Positions 12,390 through 23,655 of a DNA stretch of 64,000 nt are shown here, piece after piece; position 1 is the first letter of the stretch; the number at the start of each line of letters is the position of its first letter. The translations under genes and the position numbers were made by a program. Source of the stretch: Diploptera punctata (taxonomy: Eukaryota; Arthropoda; Insecta; Blattodea; Blaberidae); contig JASPKZ010007541.1 of the NCBI GenBank assembly GCA_030220185.1, positions 627,501-691,500 on the forward strand, written 5' to 3'. The notes beneath the pieces are model-generated. The model was not told where the DNA came from and did not search any database. It saw only the letters and a program-made list of their open reading frames with translations.

Positions 12390-13422
12390 CAATAAAATAA
12401 AAATAATTTTAATTTCCAGTATGCTTGGGATAAAATAAAGTGGTCAACAAAAAAATCATCTCCAACACATATAGAATAAAATTAGAGTTATCAACAAAAA
12501 GAAAATAATTTTACCATCAAAAGCGTGGGGTGCTCTATATCAATTAATATATTTGATAATAAACAGATATTGGTAAAAGTAAGCTCTCTAAGAAGAACAT
12601 GTAAAAATCATAAAAATCACCCCCGCTTTTGATGGTAAAATTATTTTCTTTTTGTTGATAACTCTAATTTTATTCTATAAGTGTTGGAGATAATTTTTTT
12701 GTTGACCACTTTATTTTATCCCAAGCGTACTGGAAATTAAAATTATTTTTCATTTTTTAGTTTTCTGATAAAGCGTGTTCTTTTAGTTTTTTAAAACTAT
12801 TATTTATTTTTTATTTTTTAGTTTTAATATTTTACAGAATAAGATAAAAATGTAAATATCTTTAAATTTGATACTATTGTAGTATGAGCTAAAAGTAATA
12901 CTCTTCTATAAAAAACCATCCCAGCCGGATTTAAACCAGCGACGTATGGATTACTGAAATTATATACCACTAAAAGTTCACTGCTCTAACTACTGAGCTC
13001 TTACAACTATTGAGTAAAAACTCGACAAGTCCGCAACCTATTATACCAGTTTTCATTTTTTTGATTTTCGGATGATTCTGGCCAGGGTTTTTTAAACAAA
13101 ATATGAAATTATTGTATTGTCACGGGTCCTCTACACGTATACAAAGTTTCAAGTCGGTCCAATGTTTCTAAGTGGGTGAAAATCGCGTTGAAAGATTCCG
13201 TTACATTGATACAAAAACATTTTTTTTTTATTTTCTGATGATTATGGACAGGATTTTAGAAAATAAATATGAAATTATTGTATTGTCACGGGTCCTCTAC
13301 AAGTATACAAAGTTTCAAGTCGATCCGATGATTTTAAGTGGGTGAAAATCGCGTTGAAAGATTCCGTTACATAGATAGATAGATAGGTAGATACAGGTCA
13401 AGCTAATATAAAGCGTGTAAAA
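12390..13422. mobile_element. Mosaic repeat with foldback, tRNA-Tyr-like module and inverted-type end
   Basis: In order: a foldback with arms at about 12401-12532 and 12620-12750; an AT-rich linker; a tRNA-Tyr-like sequence on the minus strand (12917-13000); two tandem units of about 165 bp (13060-13205 and 13228-13375, sharing TTGTATTGTCACGGGTCC); a short GATA run; and the terminus TACAGGTCAAGCTAATATAA ending near 13420. The same modules make up 55735-58678, so this is one family. I do not recognise it as a named element. Confidence 0.65.
12917..13000 (-). other. tRNA-Tyr-like module in mosaic repeat
   Basis: The minus strand reads a D-arm-like GAGCTCAGTAGTTAGAGCAG, an insert in the anticodon region, ATCCATACGTCGCTGG, then the T-arm GGTTTAAATCCGGC. 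It resembles an intron-containing tRNA-Tyr gene, but the 5' half of the acceptor stem does not pair and the anticodon is lost. It is not a functional tRNA. Confidence 0.55.
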
Positions 13423-13654
13423 AGATATATAGGCCTATACACAAATTGCAGGACCATAAAACAAATACAGAATTAGTTTTACTTGAATCGAAGCAGCTCT
13501 AAAATAATTCTAGACATCAAAGAGAGGTTTCCCTGTAGGCCTACAATATTGAAATATATCCGAATAAAAAAACAGGTTAGGGTCGTTTGATCAAATAATT
13601 CTAGATGGACAGTGAGATCAAAACCGGCAAAAATATTGTTTTTTTATTATAAAT

Positions 13655-13824
13655 AACTTACTCACTGACACTATCAAACCACTAGGTTCGTGGCTGCTTT
13701 CCATATATTCCTATCCGAAGGTAATGCTTTTCAATCATCCCTGCATAATTTACTTCACTCAAATCGTAATTAATATTATTCTACCAGCTCATTCTTGGTC
13801 TACCTACTAGGCGCTCTCCCTCTG
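13655..13824 (-). mobile_element. LINE-A 3' end fragment
   Basis: The minus strand carries the last 170 bp of LINE-A (GERLVGRPRMSW, NINYDLSEVNY, then the AATGCC...CAGTGAGTAAG tail). It is heavily mutated. Confidence 0.7.
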
Positions 13825-14911
13825 GATGGCGACGAAATTTAAAAAATGAACTAACAACAAATTCTCATATTATACATGTTTCTTCTATTAGTGTTTCAGC
13901 CATTTTAACTGTCATATCCACTATTGCCACTACTAGCTTGCCTTTTTCCTGGTTCTTGATCAATCATATGTCTGTTGCAGAATTAATTTTAATTAAGTTA
14001 TGTATATATAATTACTTTTTTACAGGAAATTTTAAATCTATATTAAGCTTAAACTTGTTTAAATGGATCGACTCGGAATAAAGGCTATTCAACGTACTCC
14101 CATCGTTCCTTAATTCTTCCTCTTGGACGTTTCACAATTCGAAATGTGTTCCTCGACTGTTATTAACATGAGGAAATGAAAAGTTAACATGAATACGCCT
14201 ACTCCACTTTTGGTCACTTCAGAGTTTTAAAGCTGGTAATTATAAATTTCCATCTTTTCAGCGTTCATTGTGATTTAATTCATAGTTCAGTTACATGCCG
14301 ACAGAGTACAATTTCCTCTTGACATACTTCACAGGATTAAATTAAATTTCAACCTTGAATATCCCAAAACCTTAGAAAAAGGAAATATTCAAGCCGACTT
14401 CTTTATACTATTATAGGCCTATATGTTTTTTTCAAATGCTCATAGCATTTGATGTAATTTTCGCAATTGTGCCAAATGAAGTTCTGAAATATGTTTAAAT
14501 ACTCAGAGTTTTAAATTCATGACATAGTCATATAATACGGAGTACAAAGGTGACCTCTTTTGGTCGTGGCCTTACTTTATCCACTTCTGCGAGTTTGTGC
14601 CAGCTGCAAATCTTCTGCGTCATGTTTCATAATACATTTATTGTGTGCATAATTTTGGCAGATCGCATTCCTTAAGGATAAGTACTTGCATTGGATCACA
14701 GAAAGAATTGTATGATGAATATACAGTTAGAGTGTTAGTGTTATTTTTAACAGAAGAGACACGGTGATATCTAACGAAAAAAAGTGTATCGTTCAGGAAC
14801 TACCTAACGAAGCGAATTCGTTAGAAAGTCGAATTTAAATTCCAAAGTAGCTGGTATACAGAATATATATGTCTTTTGTAAATTGAACTTTGGAATATAT
14901 TAAACAGTACC
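13825..14911. other. AT-rich spacer, nothing recognised
   Basis: There are no long frames and no match to other repeats in the window. Confidence 0.5.
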
Positions 14912-15095
14912 AACTAAATTGGAAACACCATCTTGAAAGAATGAGTTCAAATCGGATCCCCAAAGCTGTTTATAATTATATACCAAGAGGACGAAGATCA
15001 CTGGGCCGTCCTATGAAACGCTGGAGGGAAAATTTTCTATAGGATCGTAACAGGCCTTGGCCTAATACTTGGAAGGAAGAAGAAGAAGAAGAAGT
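14912..15095 (+). mobile_element. LINE C-terminal fragment with GAA tail
   Basis: The plus strand reads NWKHHLERMSSNRIPKAVYN, then RGRRSLGRPMKRWRENFL and a stop. It ends in a (GAA)n tail at 15077-15095. The ERM...GRPxKRW arrangement is the usual C-terminus of RTE-like elements. The family is distinct from LINE-A, -C and -E. Confidence 0.6.
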
Positions 15096-15398
15096 AAATT
15101 GAATTCAATGGTAAACAGTTACATTTCGGGTTTCATGTAAACACCCATTTCTAATTTGATTTCGTTGATGTTTGGAGCGTATCGTCACCGATTTGATTCA
15201 GCACCATATAGGCCTACTGAGTTTCGACGAGATAAATAAAATAATGCGGCTATGAGAGCGATTTTGTCATTTTTCACTTCAGGTTAAACCTCACTCCTAT
15301 TGATCCAATTTTGCTGGTTAATGAACACGATCTTACATTTTTAATTGATAGCCATATGCCGGGTTTGGTAGCCAAACAAAAATTATGGCCGCTAAAAG

Positions 15399-15399
<1 letters not shown>

Positions 15400-15459
<60 letters not shown>
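15400..15459. repeat. (AC)n(AT)n compound microsatellite
   Basis: An AC run of about 26 bp is followed directly by an AT run of about 34 bp. Confidence 0.95.
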
Positions 15460-15461
<2 letters not shown>

Positions 15462-15667
15462 GTACTAGCCAATACTCGGTGTGCGCTGTTACACCCAATT
15501 GAAGTAAATGTGTTTTTATGTTTTAAAAAAGAATAATTATTATAAATTTAATCATTATATACTAGGTATATTGTGTAATTCGACACATGTTTAAGTTATT
15601 CCTATTCGTGTATATTTTCTGTTTTATTAAAAATATTAAATTAATTAAACCAACTGCTGTGATGCAT

Positions 15668-15756
15668 GCTATTATGCATTGCAGAGACTTTTGATGTCCC
15701 AACTCCTTTCAAAAAACGTTAAGTTGAAAAATATATAAAATTATTATTCTACCAGT

Positions 15757-15816
<60 letters not shown>

Positions 15817-16978
15817 GCTTTATTTTACCTGGCAGAGTTAAGGCCTTAAAGCCTTGTCTACCACTCAACCAGGTTTAAAAAAATACAAAAGAAAAGTCTT
15901 AAATCTAAATTACTATATATATATATATAAACTATTACAAGTTATGAATACAATACAATTAATATTTATAATGTATTTGATTTACTCTAAATTTAACGAA
16001 TTAAATATATAATATGTACAATATATATAAAAAAACGAGGAAAAGATTAATGACATAGTATAAAATTAAATAAATAGAGAAAAATTAATTATTAGACAAC
16101 AGGTAACTGTATAAGCGTGACTTAAAGGTGCCAAGTGTGCGGCAATCCCTGATATCTTGAGGAAGGAGATTCCAGGAACGGGCAGAGGCTACTGTGAAGG
16201 AAGTAGAATAGGAGGAAGTGCTATGAAGGGGAATTGTTAGCAGACTGCTATCTTGTGACCTAGTGTCAATATTGTGGTAGGAGGATAACTTCTCAAATCT
16301 GGACGCCAGGTAAGTAGGAATGTAGGAATTCAGAAGCTTGAAAAGTAGTGAAAGAGAGTGCAATTTACGTCTGTCAGTAAGACGGAGCCAAGAGAGGTTA
16401 TTAAAGTGTTCGGAAATATGGTCACAACGGCGGATATTGAAAATGAATCGAACGCAAGCATTATGAACACGCTGCAGTCTCTGCGACAAGGCATAGTTTA
16501 GATCATTATATATAATGTCACAATAATCGAAGTGCGAAACATGGACTCTTACTTTAAGGGAGGAAAGGAGATTACGAGTATTTGCGAATAAAGTTCTTAG
16601 GAAAATTTTTGGACCAAAGAGAGATGAACAGACAGGTGAATGGAGAAGACTACATAACAATGAACTACATGGTCTTTATAGGAAGCCAGATATAATAGGA
16701 AAAGTTAAGTCTCGTAGACTGCGATGGGCAGGACATGTTGCACATATTGGGAATGAAAGACGTGCATGGAAGCTTCTTGTAGGAAAGCCAGAGTGAAAAC
16801 GCCCAGTTGGTAGACCAAGAATGAGGTGGGAGAATAATATTAAATAAGACTTGAGGGAAGTAGATTATACAGGGAATGATTGGAAAGCATTAGCTCAGGA
16901 TAGGGACATATGGAGAGCTTATGTACGCGCGGCCATGGATCTACGGGTTCGATAGTGCCAGTGAAGTAAGTAAGTAAG
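15668..16978 (+). mobile_element. LINE-A, 5'-truncated, interrupted by LINE-D
   Basis: It begins at ATTATGCATTGCAGAGAC within the LINE-A C-terminal domain. It resumes after LINE-D at the GCGAAACATGGACTC position (about 16537), then runs to the GTAAGTAAGTAAG tail. The same 19-22 bp target sequence (ACCAACTGCTGTGATGCAT) lies at 15649-15667 and 16982-17000. The coding part contains LFGPKRDEQTGEWRRLHNN and the GRPRMRWENN block, with TGA and TAA replacing several consensus codons. Confidence 0.85.
15754..16545 (-). mobile_element. LINE-D, 5'-truncated (CR1/L2-like)
   Basis: The minus strand from about 16541 to the stop near 16085 encodes the C-terminal region FDYCDIIYNDLN...RLQRVHNACVRFIF, then LHSLSLLFKLLNSYIPTYLA, then RSWNLLPQDIRDC. 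The 3' UTR with CTGGTTGAGTGG...CTCTGCCAGG and an (ATT)n tail (seen as AAT repeats at about 15763-15816) follows. This 3' end is shared with 20760-21134 and 51631-55233. The long open frame 16660-16085 continues across the junction into antisense LINE-A, so its first 40 or so residues are artefactual. Confidence 0.85.
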
Positions 16979-17264
16979 TAAACCAACTGCTGTGATGCAT
17001 TACTAATTTAAGGGTCAAGCGTCCGAAAAGCTACTTAAATGTGGAGGACCACAGTGAAATCGAAATCAACATTAAATGTTATTATTAGGTATATTGTGTC
17101 GTTTTTAAAGGTGTAGGAGTTGAATCACAACTCTCGTATTGCCTATGTTCATCTCAGGAATCTCCTGAACATTTTGCAAAAAAAAAAAAAAAGACATAAA
17201 AATCTGATCAAAGGTATGGCAGCGCATAAAATACAAACAAACAAACATTCATTTTTATATCCAT

Positions 17265-17530
17265 CAATCCATAGTAATTCTTCCCGAAAGCAGGTATTTC
17301 ACTGCAATCATAGCATTTCCATGTTATGCTTGCAGATTTACTAGGGAATTGTAAGTGTGGTAGCTTCCCGTTGCTTTCCACACCGGTGAAGGATGGTGAT
17401 GATGATAATGATAAGGATGATGATGATGATGGCCATATGATTTCGGGGACCGTATGGGCCTTAACGTTTTCCTGACATTTGTCTTACAGGTGAGGAAAAA
17501 TCCCGATAAGAACCTCACCCAGAAAAACTG
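17265..17530 (-). mobile_element. SINE, family S3, body and 3' end
   Basis: The minus strand reads GGGTGAGG...GGATTTTTCCTCACCTG, AAGGCCCATACGGTCCCCG, an internal CATCAT microsatellite, CACCGGTGTGGAAAGCAACG and a 3' end near ACTATGGATTGATGG. The tRNA-like head is missing. It abuts the right end of repeat R2. Confidence 0.7.
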
Positions 17531-17917
17531 ATATGATATATATGATACACATAAAAAATGTCATTTTCGGTGTCTTCTTAGTATAATTAATGATAATATT
17601 TGGACACAGAAAAAAGTTTTATGAGAATAATTTTAATAGCTTCATTCTTTGAGAATGCGAAAATAGAAAGCTCCGTTATGTTCCCCATTCGACGTACGAA
17701 TCATTACCAACAGAATGATATGCCTTATATATAGTGGGAGCACATTATCCAATTTCTACACCTTTAATGAACCTTATTCTCTCCTTTGTTAGGAACTATT
17801 AACCCAAGTTAAAATTTGTAACGCTTATTTCCCAAAGATGTCATGAATGGTATGCGGTCAACATACCGACCCAATGAGACATCTAGTAGTCAATCAAGGT
17901 ATTACTAGGATGAAAAG

Positions 17918-18130
17918 GTTGGTACATTTTGCCTAGAAGCCTCATTATTCAGGCTTATGGATCAGTTACGAGCCTGAAAATCTTAAGACTCGGGTCCCAC
18001 AGTTTAAAGTCCCTCCCGGAGGACTTTGTCCTTGGATTTGTCCATCCTAAGAAAACCATCGACCCTGATCGGGTTTTAACCCGCGACATTCGCGACCAGA
18101 AGCAAGGAGCAGAACCACTAGTCCACAGTG
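17918..18130 (-). mobile_element. SINE, family S2
   Basis: The minus strand has a B-box-like GGGTTAAAACCCG, then TCGATGGTTTTCTTAGG and GACCCGAGTCTTAAG, and ends near CCTGAATAATGAGGC. An open frame at 17929-18189 lies across this SINE and is not a gene. Confidence 0.6.
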
Positions 18131-18488
18131 GCCGACATTACCCAGTAATGGAGATTCTAATTTTCCCTTATGCAGTCTCCCAGTATTAAGTTACCGGTCC
18201 GCTCGTCAAACAACAATATTAATTAAATTATAGCCTTTCATAATTCCGGTAAAGATTCCAATAAGAGGTTGTGACCTGTGTAAGTATACATTTCTGTATT
18301 ACGTGTTTCAGTGCGGAAGATCTGCAAATCTGCTCGCCGCATGTAGCTTCGTAACTCAACATGGGAAAATTAGAATCACCGATATTAGATTATGTGTTCG
18401 CATTGCATATTGGTAAATTCAGAGTATTTTAAATTGATTGGCTCTTCCATCACCGTACGTCTGTAAGCACAAGAAAGAAGAGATTGTT

Positions 18489-18525
18489 TATATAGGCAAG
18501 TCCTGCTTGCACATTATTCAGTTCA
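18489..18525 (+). promoter_or_regulatory. Candidate core promoter (TATA plus arthropod initiator)
   Basis: TATATA starts at 18489 and an arthropod initiator TTCAGTT has its A at 18520, so the TATA box sits at -31. That is the canonical spacing. No clear downstream promoter element and no coding exon follow, so it could be chance. No other gene signal is seen in 17531-17917 or 18131-19150. Confidence 0.3.
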
Positions 18526-19149
18526 ACACAAGCAAGGAAGAATTAATATAAGAAAGCATTTGTCCAATATAAATCCTGTTGTCATATATCGAATAATAAA
18601 TTATTTTATTCATTTAAGTTTATGTAAAATAATTCATTACTTGCCTTGTATTTTTCATCAAACATCAGTGTAAATTATAAAAGTATGTAGATGAGATGGT
18701 GGTTACTTCAGAGCAGCAATACAGCATAAATATGAACAAATTTGGTACCGATATAGAAATCATCGGTTTCTGTTTATATCCTCAGCACGTTTTAATGTCT
18801 CATCTTGTACTGCATGAGGTTTTGAATTTAATGCATGCATCTGATAACAAAACCCGGACCTACTAAACAAGAGTGGAGCAAAAGCGACAAATTTCCGCAT
18901 TCCTGTCATCTGGGTGCACGTGACCTAGTACGTTGCAACTACGCATAGCGTTTTGTGGTTCTGTGAGGAATGAAGACACATATAACCAAAACCACAGGTG
19001 GTTAGAGCTGGAAATATGCAGATTGTGGATGCCATGCAATATTGCAAGATGGCATAAAATATATTCTACCTTACTAACTTAATATCCATGATTGTAAAGT
19101 TTTTCTTTTCTTTATTTTGTCTAATGCCACAAGGTTGCCTTTTATGACA

Positions 19150-19445
19150 TTTCTGGCTTTCGCTCCTAACATTGGCAGAATTGTAATCCATTTCTTAGGT
19201 TGTGGCATCTGGAAGGCGTAGTTACGTTACCCCGATGATATGATGGGTGATAAATGATAATGAAGCGCCAGGAGAGTTCTTCATTCTTCCTTTCCAGGAT
19301 TAGGTCAATGCGACCTGTTCCGGTCTCAAGTCCATCGTTTCCTTGGCCGTCCCAAAGATATTTTTCCATGTGGTTTCTAGGTATTGATCTTTGTGGGTAA
19401 TCTTTGTATTGTCCATTTTGTCCAAATGTTCTTTCCATTTATATT
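19150..19445 (-). mobile_element. Probable LINE C-terminal relic
   Basis: The minus strand (frame 19438-19166 and its neighbours) has KWKEHLDKMDNTKI-like and ETTWKNIFGTAKETMD stretches. They resemble the terminal ERM...W block of RTE-like elements, but the frame is broken and the GRP motif is not clear. Confidence 0.35.
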
Positions 19446-19605
19446 TGTGCTCTTCTAGTTTATCGACTATTGAAAATATTAGTAAAACGTGTGGGCCCTT
19501 TAGTGCATAAAATTTAATTGCAATTCGAATGGCCTTAGCTATTAATCAGCATCGATAAATTAAATAATGAGACCTTGCACTTCAATAACGGGAAAATTTG
19601 AGTGA

Positions 19606-19613
19606 GAGAGAGC

Positions 19614-19637
<24 letters not shown>
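19606..19637. repeat. (GA)n microsatellite
   Basis: A GA-rich run of about 32 bp. From 19640 to 20507 the sequence is AT-rich with no other recognisable feature. Confidence 0.85.
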
Positions 19638-19644
<7 letters not shown>

Positions 19645-20507
19645 ATGGAGGGAAGGAGATAAACAGACTGCTGAAAATTATGCGCGTTTGGATTTATGAT
19701 TGTGAGCCCAGTGTGTGGTTGTGATGGATGTATACAGCACAATACATTGTTCGTACATTGCACTTGGATATGTTCAACCACCCATTGTATTTGTCCCAAT
19801 ATTCTGCAGATTATTAAAGTAGAACTTCCACTCTCTCTTTTGAGTGAACTTTTCAATATTTTCATTTTATCAAATACATTTTTTTTAAAATAAGTATCTA
19901 CTTCAAATGACACATCCATTGGACTATTCTTTTAATGTCTGGGCATGTTAATTTTTCTTGTGATTGAAATTTGTATGAATTTCCCTTTTAACGTATTATT
20001 TAACCCGGCACGTATCATGTTTTATTCAATTATTACCAGATTCTTCTTTGTTATTAAAAATTAAATATAGATATTATTGTAAATATTTCGATACCGGTAA
20101 TGAATTACTTTTGTAACACAGGAAGGATATTTTAATTATTACTTATTTTAAAATATTAGGCCTATATTTATTATAAAAGGAAGCACTGTGATATATTCAT
20201 AATTAAAAATATAAAGTGTGAATATTAATTTCAAATTTTTAAATATATAAGAAAATTATTTTGCGTTTATTTAATGTAGTGAGTGATCCTACACGCGTAA
20301 TTAACATTAAATATACATTTATAGCTATAAAGAATAAACAGCTAACAAGAGGTTGGGTATTGTAATAGTGTATGAATTTTCTTTGGTACGCAGTTGTGTC
20401 AGTATGTATTAAATTAAAAAAGTGGCGCAACCATCAGTCATCTTCTTTTACTTGGTGTTAACTTAGAAATACTTTTTTTTTTATTCTACATTACTTAAAA
20501 TTGAAAA

Positions 20508-20755
20508 TAGTCCTGAGCCGTAGCCAATTTTTTAAGGCAAGATGCCGTGGTACAAAGTTACGGGAATTTCTACGGTTCAAGTCTCCAAGGTATAATAAAT
20601 TATCTCACATAATTTTCGGCCACTATAGGACCTATGCTCCCCGTCAATATCATGAGGAATTTGGGTGGTTGAAATATTAAGCAGCTCCAAGTTGCAAAAT
20701 TTAGTTATAATGACTGGGAGAACCGCCATACTAAGCATATGTCGGACATTGGCAT
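20508..20755 (+). mobile_element. SINE, family S4, diverged
   Basis: It matches 1024-1369: CCGTAGCCAATTTTTTAAGG (A box destroyed), B box GGTTCAAGTCT, TTTTCGGCCACTATAGGACC, and AGTTATAATGACTGGG. It ends abruptly at the LINE-D fragment. Confidence 0.65.
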
Positions 20756-20759
20756 CTTT

Positions 20760-21068
20760 TAAAAGAAATCTAAATTTATATTTGCTCTAACCTTGACTTC
20801 ATTATTAACTAGTGTAAGGTATATATATTAATTGGCGTTTCTCGTATAATTTATCATATTTATATTATTATTATCGTAAGTATTATTATTGTTATTATAC
20901 TATAAAATGTTGTTTGTACATGGAATTTACATTGCTACATTTAATGTATCTTTAACTGTTTATAATTAGTATAGTGTACATCTATAATTGTCAAATATTT
21001 ATTTGTATTTGTGCTGGTTGAGTGGAAGAGAAGACCTTATGACCTTAACTCTGCCAGAATAAATAAAG

Positions 21069-21134
<66 letters not shown>
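20760..21134 (+). mobile_element. LINE-D 3' end with (TTA)n tail
   Basis: Only 3' UTR is present. It shares AAATTTATATTTGCTCTAACC with 61670-62090 and ends in GTTGAGTGGAAGAGAAGACC...CTCTGCCAG, followed by AATAAATAAAGCA and a (TTA)n run (21069-21134). The tail is the element's terminus. Confidence 0.75.
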
Positions 21135-21299
21135 GTCACGTCTTTAGTGGTTGGATAATCGTCCATTTACATAATTAATATACCTGGATGATATCAGTAC
21201 ACGGGTGACTTTTCGGCCCCTCGCACCATTACGTTAGTTAGAAACTTGCAAACTTGATATAAAAACATCGCTATTTTTCAGGTAATTGGTTGAATATTA

Positions 21300-21995
21300 A
21301 TTATCATAAGAAATTTCACGAGTGACTTACAATTTATCTAAAGAATTTGGAAATCAAGAGTGGCATTTGTTAGGACTATTTAACGAATAAAATTAAGCTT
21401 TTTACTCACAAATCATTATTTAAATATAGTTATTTTAAAATATTTATATATTTAATGTTAACGGCGATGTTTGAAAACATATGAGAAACGTTTGTTATGT
21501 TTCACTTGTTCATCACTGCAACCAGATCATATTATGTATTGCCAAAGGATCGCAATATTGTAAGAATGCACCCTAGTCGAGAAAGATATGAAGCAGATCA
21601 AACTGTATATTAATTATTTTATGATGTCCTATGATGTAAATTTGTCAATTACATTTTTCTGGAACGTCTTACCTGGGAAATAATACGTTTAAGAAAGTGC
21701 AAACAGTGGTTTAATTTTCTTTTGTGGTATAATCAATTGCTACAAGTATATTTATATTATATCCACCAAGCACTATCTGTTTAAATTCGTGCACTATATA
21801 CACAATCTGTTAGCCGTATTTTTTAGAGACTCAGTCACTGCAAAATAGTGCTGGGGCCTATTCAGAATATCAAAAAGGAGGAGCTTCCTTTAATATGATA
21901 AACTTATTTGATAAATTCCAGGTGAAAAACGACTGTGATTGTTTGTAAATCAAAATTTATTGAAACGCGTTAGGTCATTGACTCCCATTTGTGGC
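21300..21995 (+). repeat. Unclassified dispersed repeat R1 (copy 2, uninterrupted)
   Basis: It is the partner of 8985-9962. The TTAA at 21890-21893 is the empty site that is filled by the MITE in copy 1. It is AT-rich and non-coding. Confidence 0.75.
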
Positions 21996-22099
21996 ATGAG
22001 TTAGTCATTAGCATTATTATATGATACCGTAATATATTAATTATCAGATTATTTAAGGTTTTACTTAGTATCTAATAAAATAATTATCGACATTGTATT

Positions 22100-22610
22100 T
22101 TAATGTAACATTTTGTCACGGGGAGCAGTTGCGTAGGTTCAAACTGAGTTTCTTTAATTTAACTTCACAAATGTTTAACACAAATCTTCTTTAAATATTT
22201 GCAAATAACTCACTCAATAAGCACCTATACGTTTCTGCTATAAAATTCTCCCACAACAAATTTTATTTTATAGTTCAGTTCTTCACACTCTCTGACATTT
22301 TCACTTAAAACAGTTTCTTATCGTCCTCTCCACGTTATTTTCACTGCTTCTCTACGTAGACACGACTGACTCGTCATAATCATTCGTACAGCTTTTTATA
22401 TGCGATAATTGTAATTATCTGCAAAACAATTTTAACTTCTCTTGAACGCAAAGCTCGAGAGGTCGATTATTTGCATAAAGAGATACACCTCGAAAATAAT
22501 CTCTAGAAAGCATATCTGGAGAGGTTGTATACAAGTTGCACAAGACCCGAATCCAAATTTCTACTGTCTTATAAGGCGAGATCTGAACCCTTGCTGGCAC
22601 GAACATAAAC
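22100..22610 (-). mobile_element. LTR-like region, possibly a solo LTR
   Basis: On the minus strand a TATAAAA box (about 22394-22400) lies about 33 bp upstream of an initiator TCAGTC. A region without frames then runs to CCCCGTGACA at the low-coordinate end. This is the layout of a gypsy-type LTR. I could not find a matching terminal duplication or a primer-binding site, so the assignment is weak. Confidence 0.25.
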
Positions 22611-23384
22611 ACAAAATCAACTTAAACGTTCCAGTATGATAATACACCTGGTTTTGGGAACTGTTTCTCCATATGTAATTTATTTCATATATTAATGTTT
22701 ACTACCAGAGGGTAGTGATGAATACATTAACAAAGAAAAAGCCGTGTTAATCATTTTATTACGATTTATAGTAATCTTCACACTTACTTAAAATATCGAT
22801 ACAACATAGACAGTTTGAGCTCGACAATTGGCAACGCTACATGGTCCTCCACGCTCTATAGATTCTGTGTATGTTGTGTCTACATCAGTTGTACCGTGTT
22901 ATCATAGTGTGTTAGGGACCATTTGCCCTACAACAACAATAATAGTCCTGTAGCTAAAGCACAAATGAATAATAACAATAGCGGAACGTTTCAGTACAAT
23001 TATTTAGGTAAGACTATGATTAGCTAAATATTTTACAAGCACTAAAAACTAAGAATTTTTTCAAACGGCTGACGACAATCACAAGAATATCTAGTAAAAT
23101 TAACCATTTAGAAAATTGAACTCGGAGCCTACTGAAAATATAAGCTCTCTTACATTAGTACTGAAGTTGCGGAACACAGTGCAAGTCGGAATAAGAAAAT
23201 ACTAAAGTAAATAGTGTTAAATGTTTAGTTTTAATGAGGAATAAAAAAGAAAAGTAATCACATTTATTTGTAGAAACAAGTGGGATTCTCAAAAATACAA
23301 ATTACATGAAATTATTACAGTTAGTATTTTATTTAATTACGCTCTTTATGAACTGTTAGTCCACAATTTAAATCTGGTGTAAGG
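22611..23384. other. AT-rich spacer, nothing recognised
   Basis: No frame above chance and no match to other repeats in the window. Confidence 0.5.
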
Positions 23385-23580
23385 ACTGATATATTTTGCC
23401 AGATACTTCTTTTTTCTGGCTTGAAGTTCTTTACGATGCCAAAATCTACTTCCCGACATTCGCGGTTTTATATATTACATTTGAATGGAAGGGATTTTAA
23501 TGCCCTTAAAAATCCATTGACGCCGAGTAAGTTTGATTCCCCGATCTTGGAAACAGAGTCGAGTATAACCACGATTAGAT
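23385..23580 (-). mobile_element. SINE, family S2
   Basis: The minus strand reads the S2 body: TCAATGGATTTTTAAGGGC, AAAATCCCTTCC, GAATGTCGGGAAGTAG, and CTTCAAGCCAGAAAAAAG. An inverted partner lies at 23993-24150. Confidence 0.6.
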
Positions 23581-23596
23581 TGACTTACTTTATACA

Positions 23597-23652
<56 letters not shown>
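23597..23652. repeat. (AT)n microsatellite
   Basis: A pure AT run of about 56 bp between S2 and S3 SINE copies. Confidence 0.95.

Positions 23653-23654
<2 letters not shown>

Positions 23655-23655
<1 letters not shown>

Larger units (their letters stand above)
15545..17100 (+). mobile_element. TTAA-type MITE, permuted and split by LINE-A
   Basis: The left portion (15554-15667) matches the second half of the MITE at 9603-9822. After the LINE-A insertion the element reaches its inverted end AATTTAAGGG (near 17005-17015). It then continues with the first half of the same MITE (AAATGTGGAGGACC...TTATTAGGTATATTGTG) to about 17098. The two halves meet in the wrong order for a simple copy. Confidence 0.6.
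15464..17260. repeat. Dispersed repeat R2, interrupted by nested elements
   Basis: The outer parts (15464-15545 and about 17101-17260) match the uninterrupted copy at 25364-26012: an ACTAGC start, GTGTGCGCTG, GGTGTAGGAGTTGA, TCACAACTCTC, and an ACATTCATTTTTATAT end. The ACTAGC end, read as GCTAGT on the other strand, is compatible with a Helitron 3' end, but I cannot prove the class. Confidence 0.5.

Noticed and set aside
15274..15502. Two overlapping small frames with Cys-Val and His-Thr repeats
   Set aside because: They are produced by the (AC)n(AT)n microsatellite.
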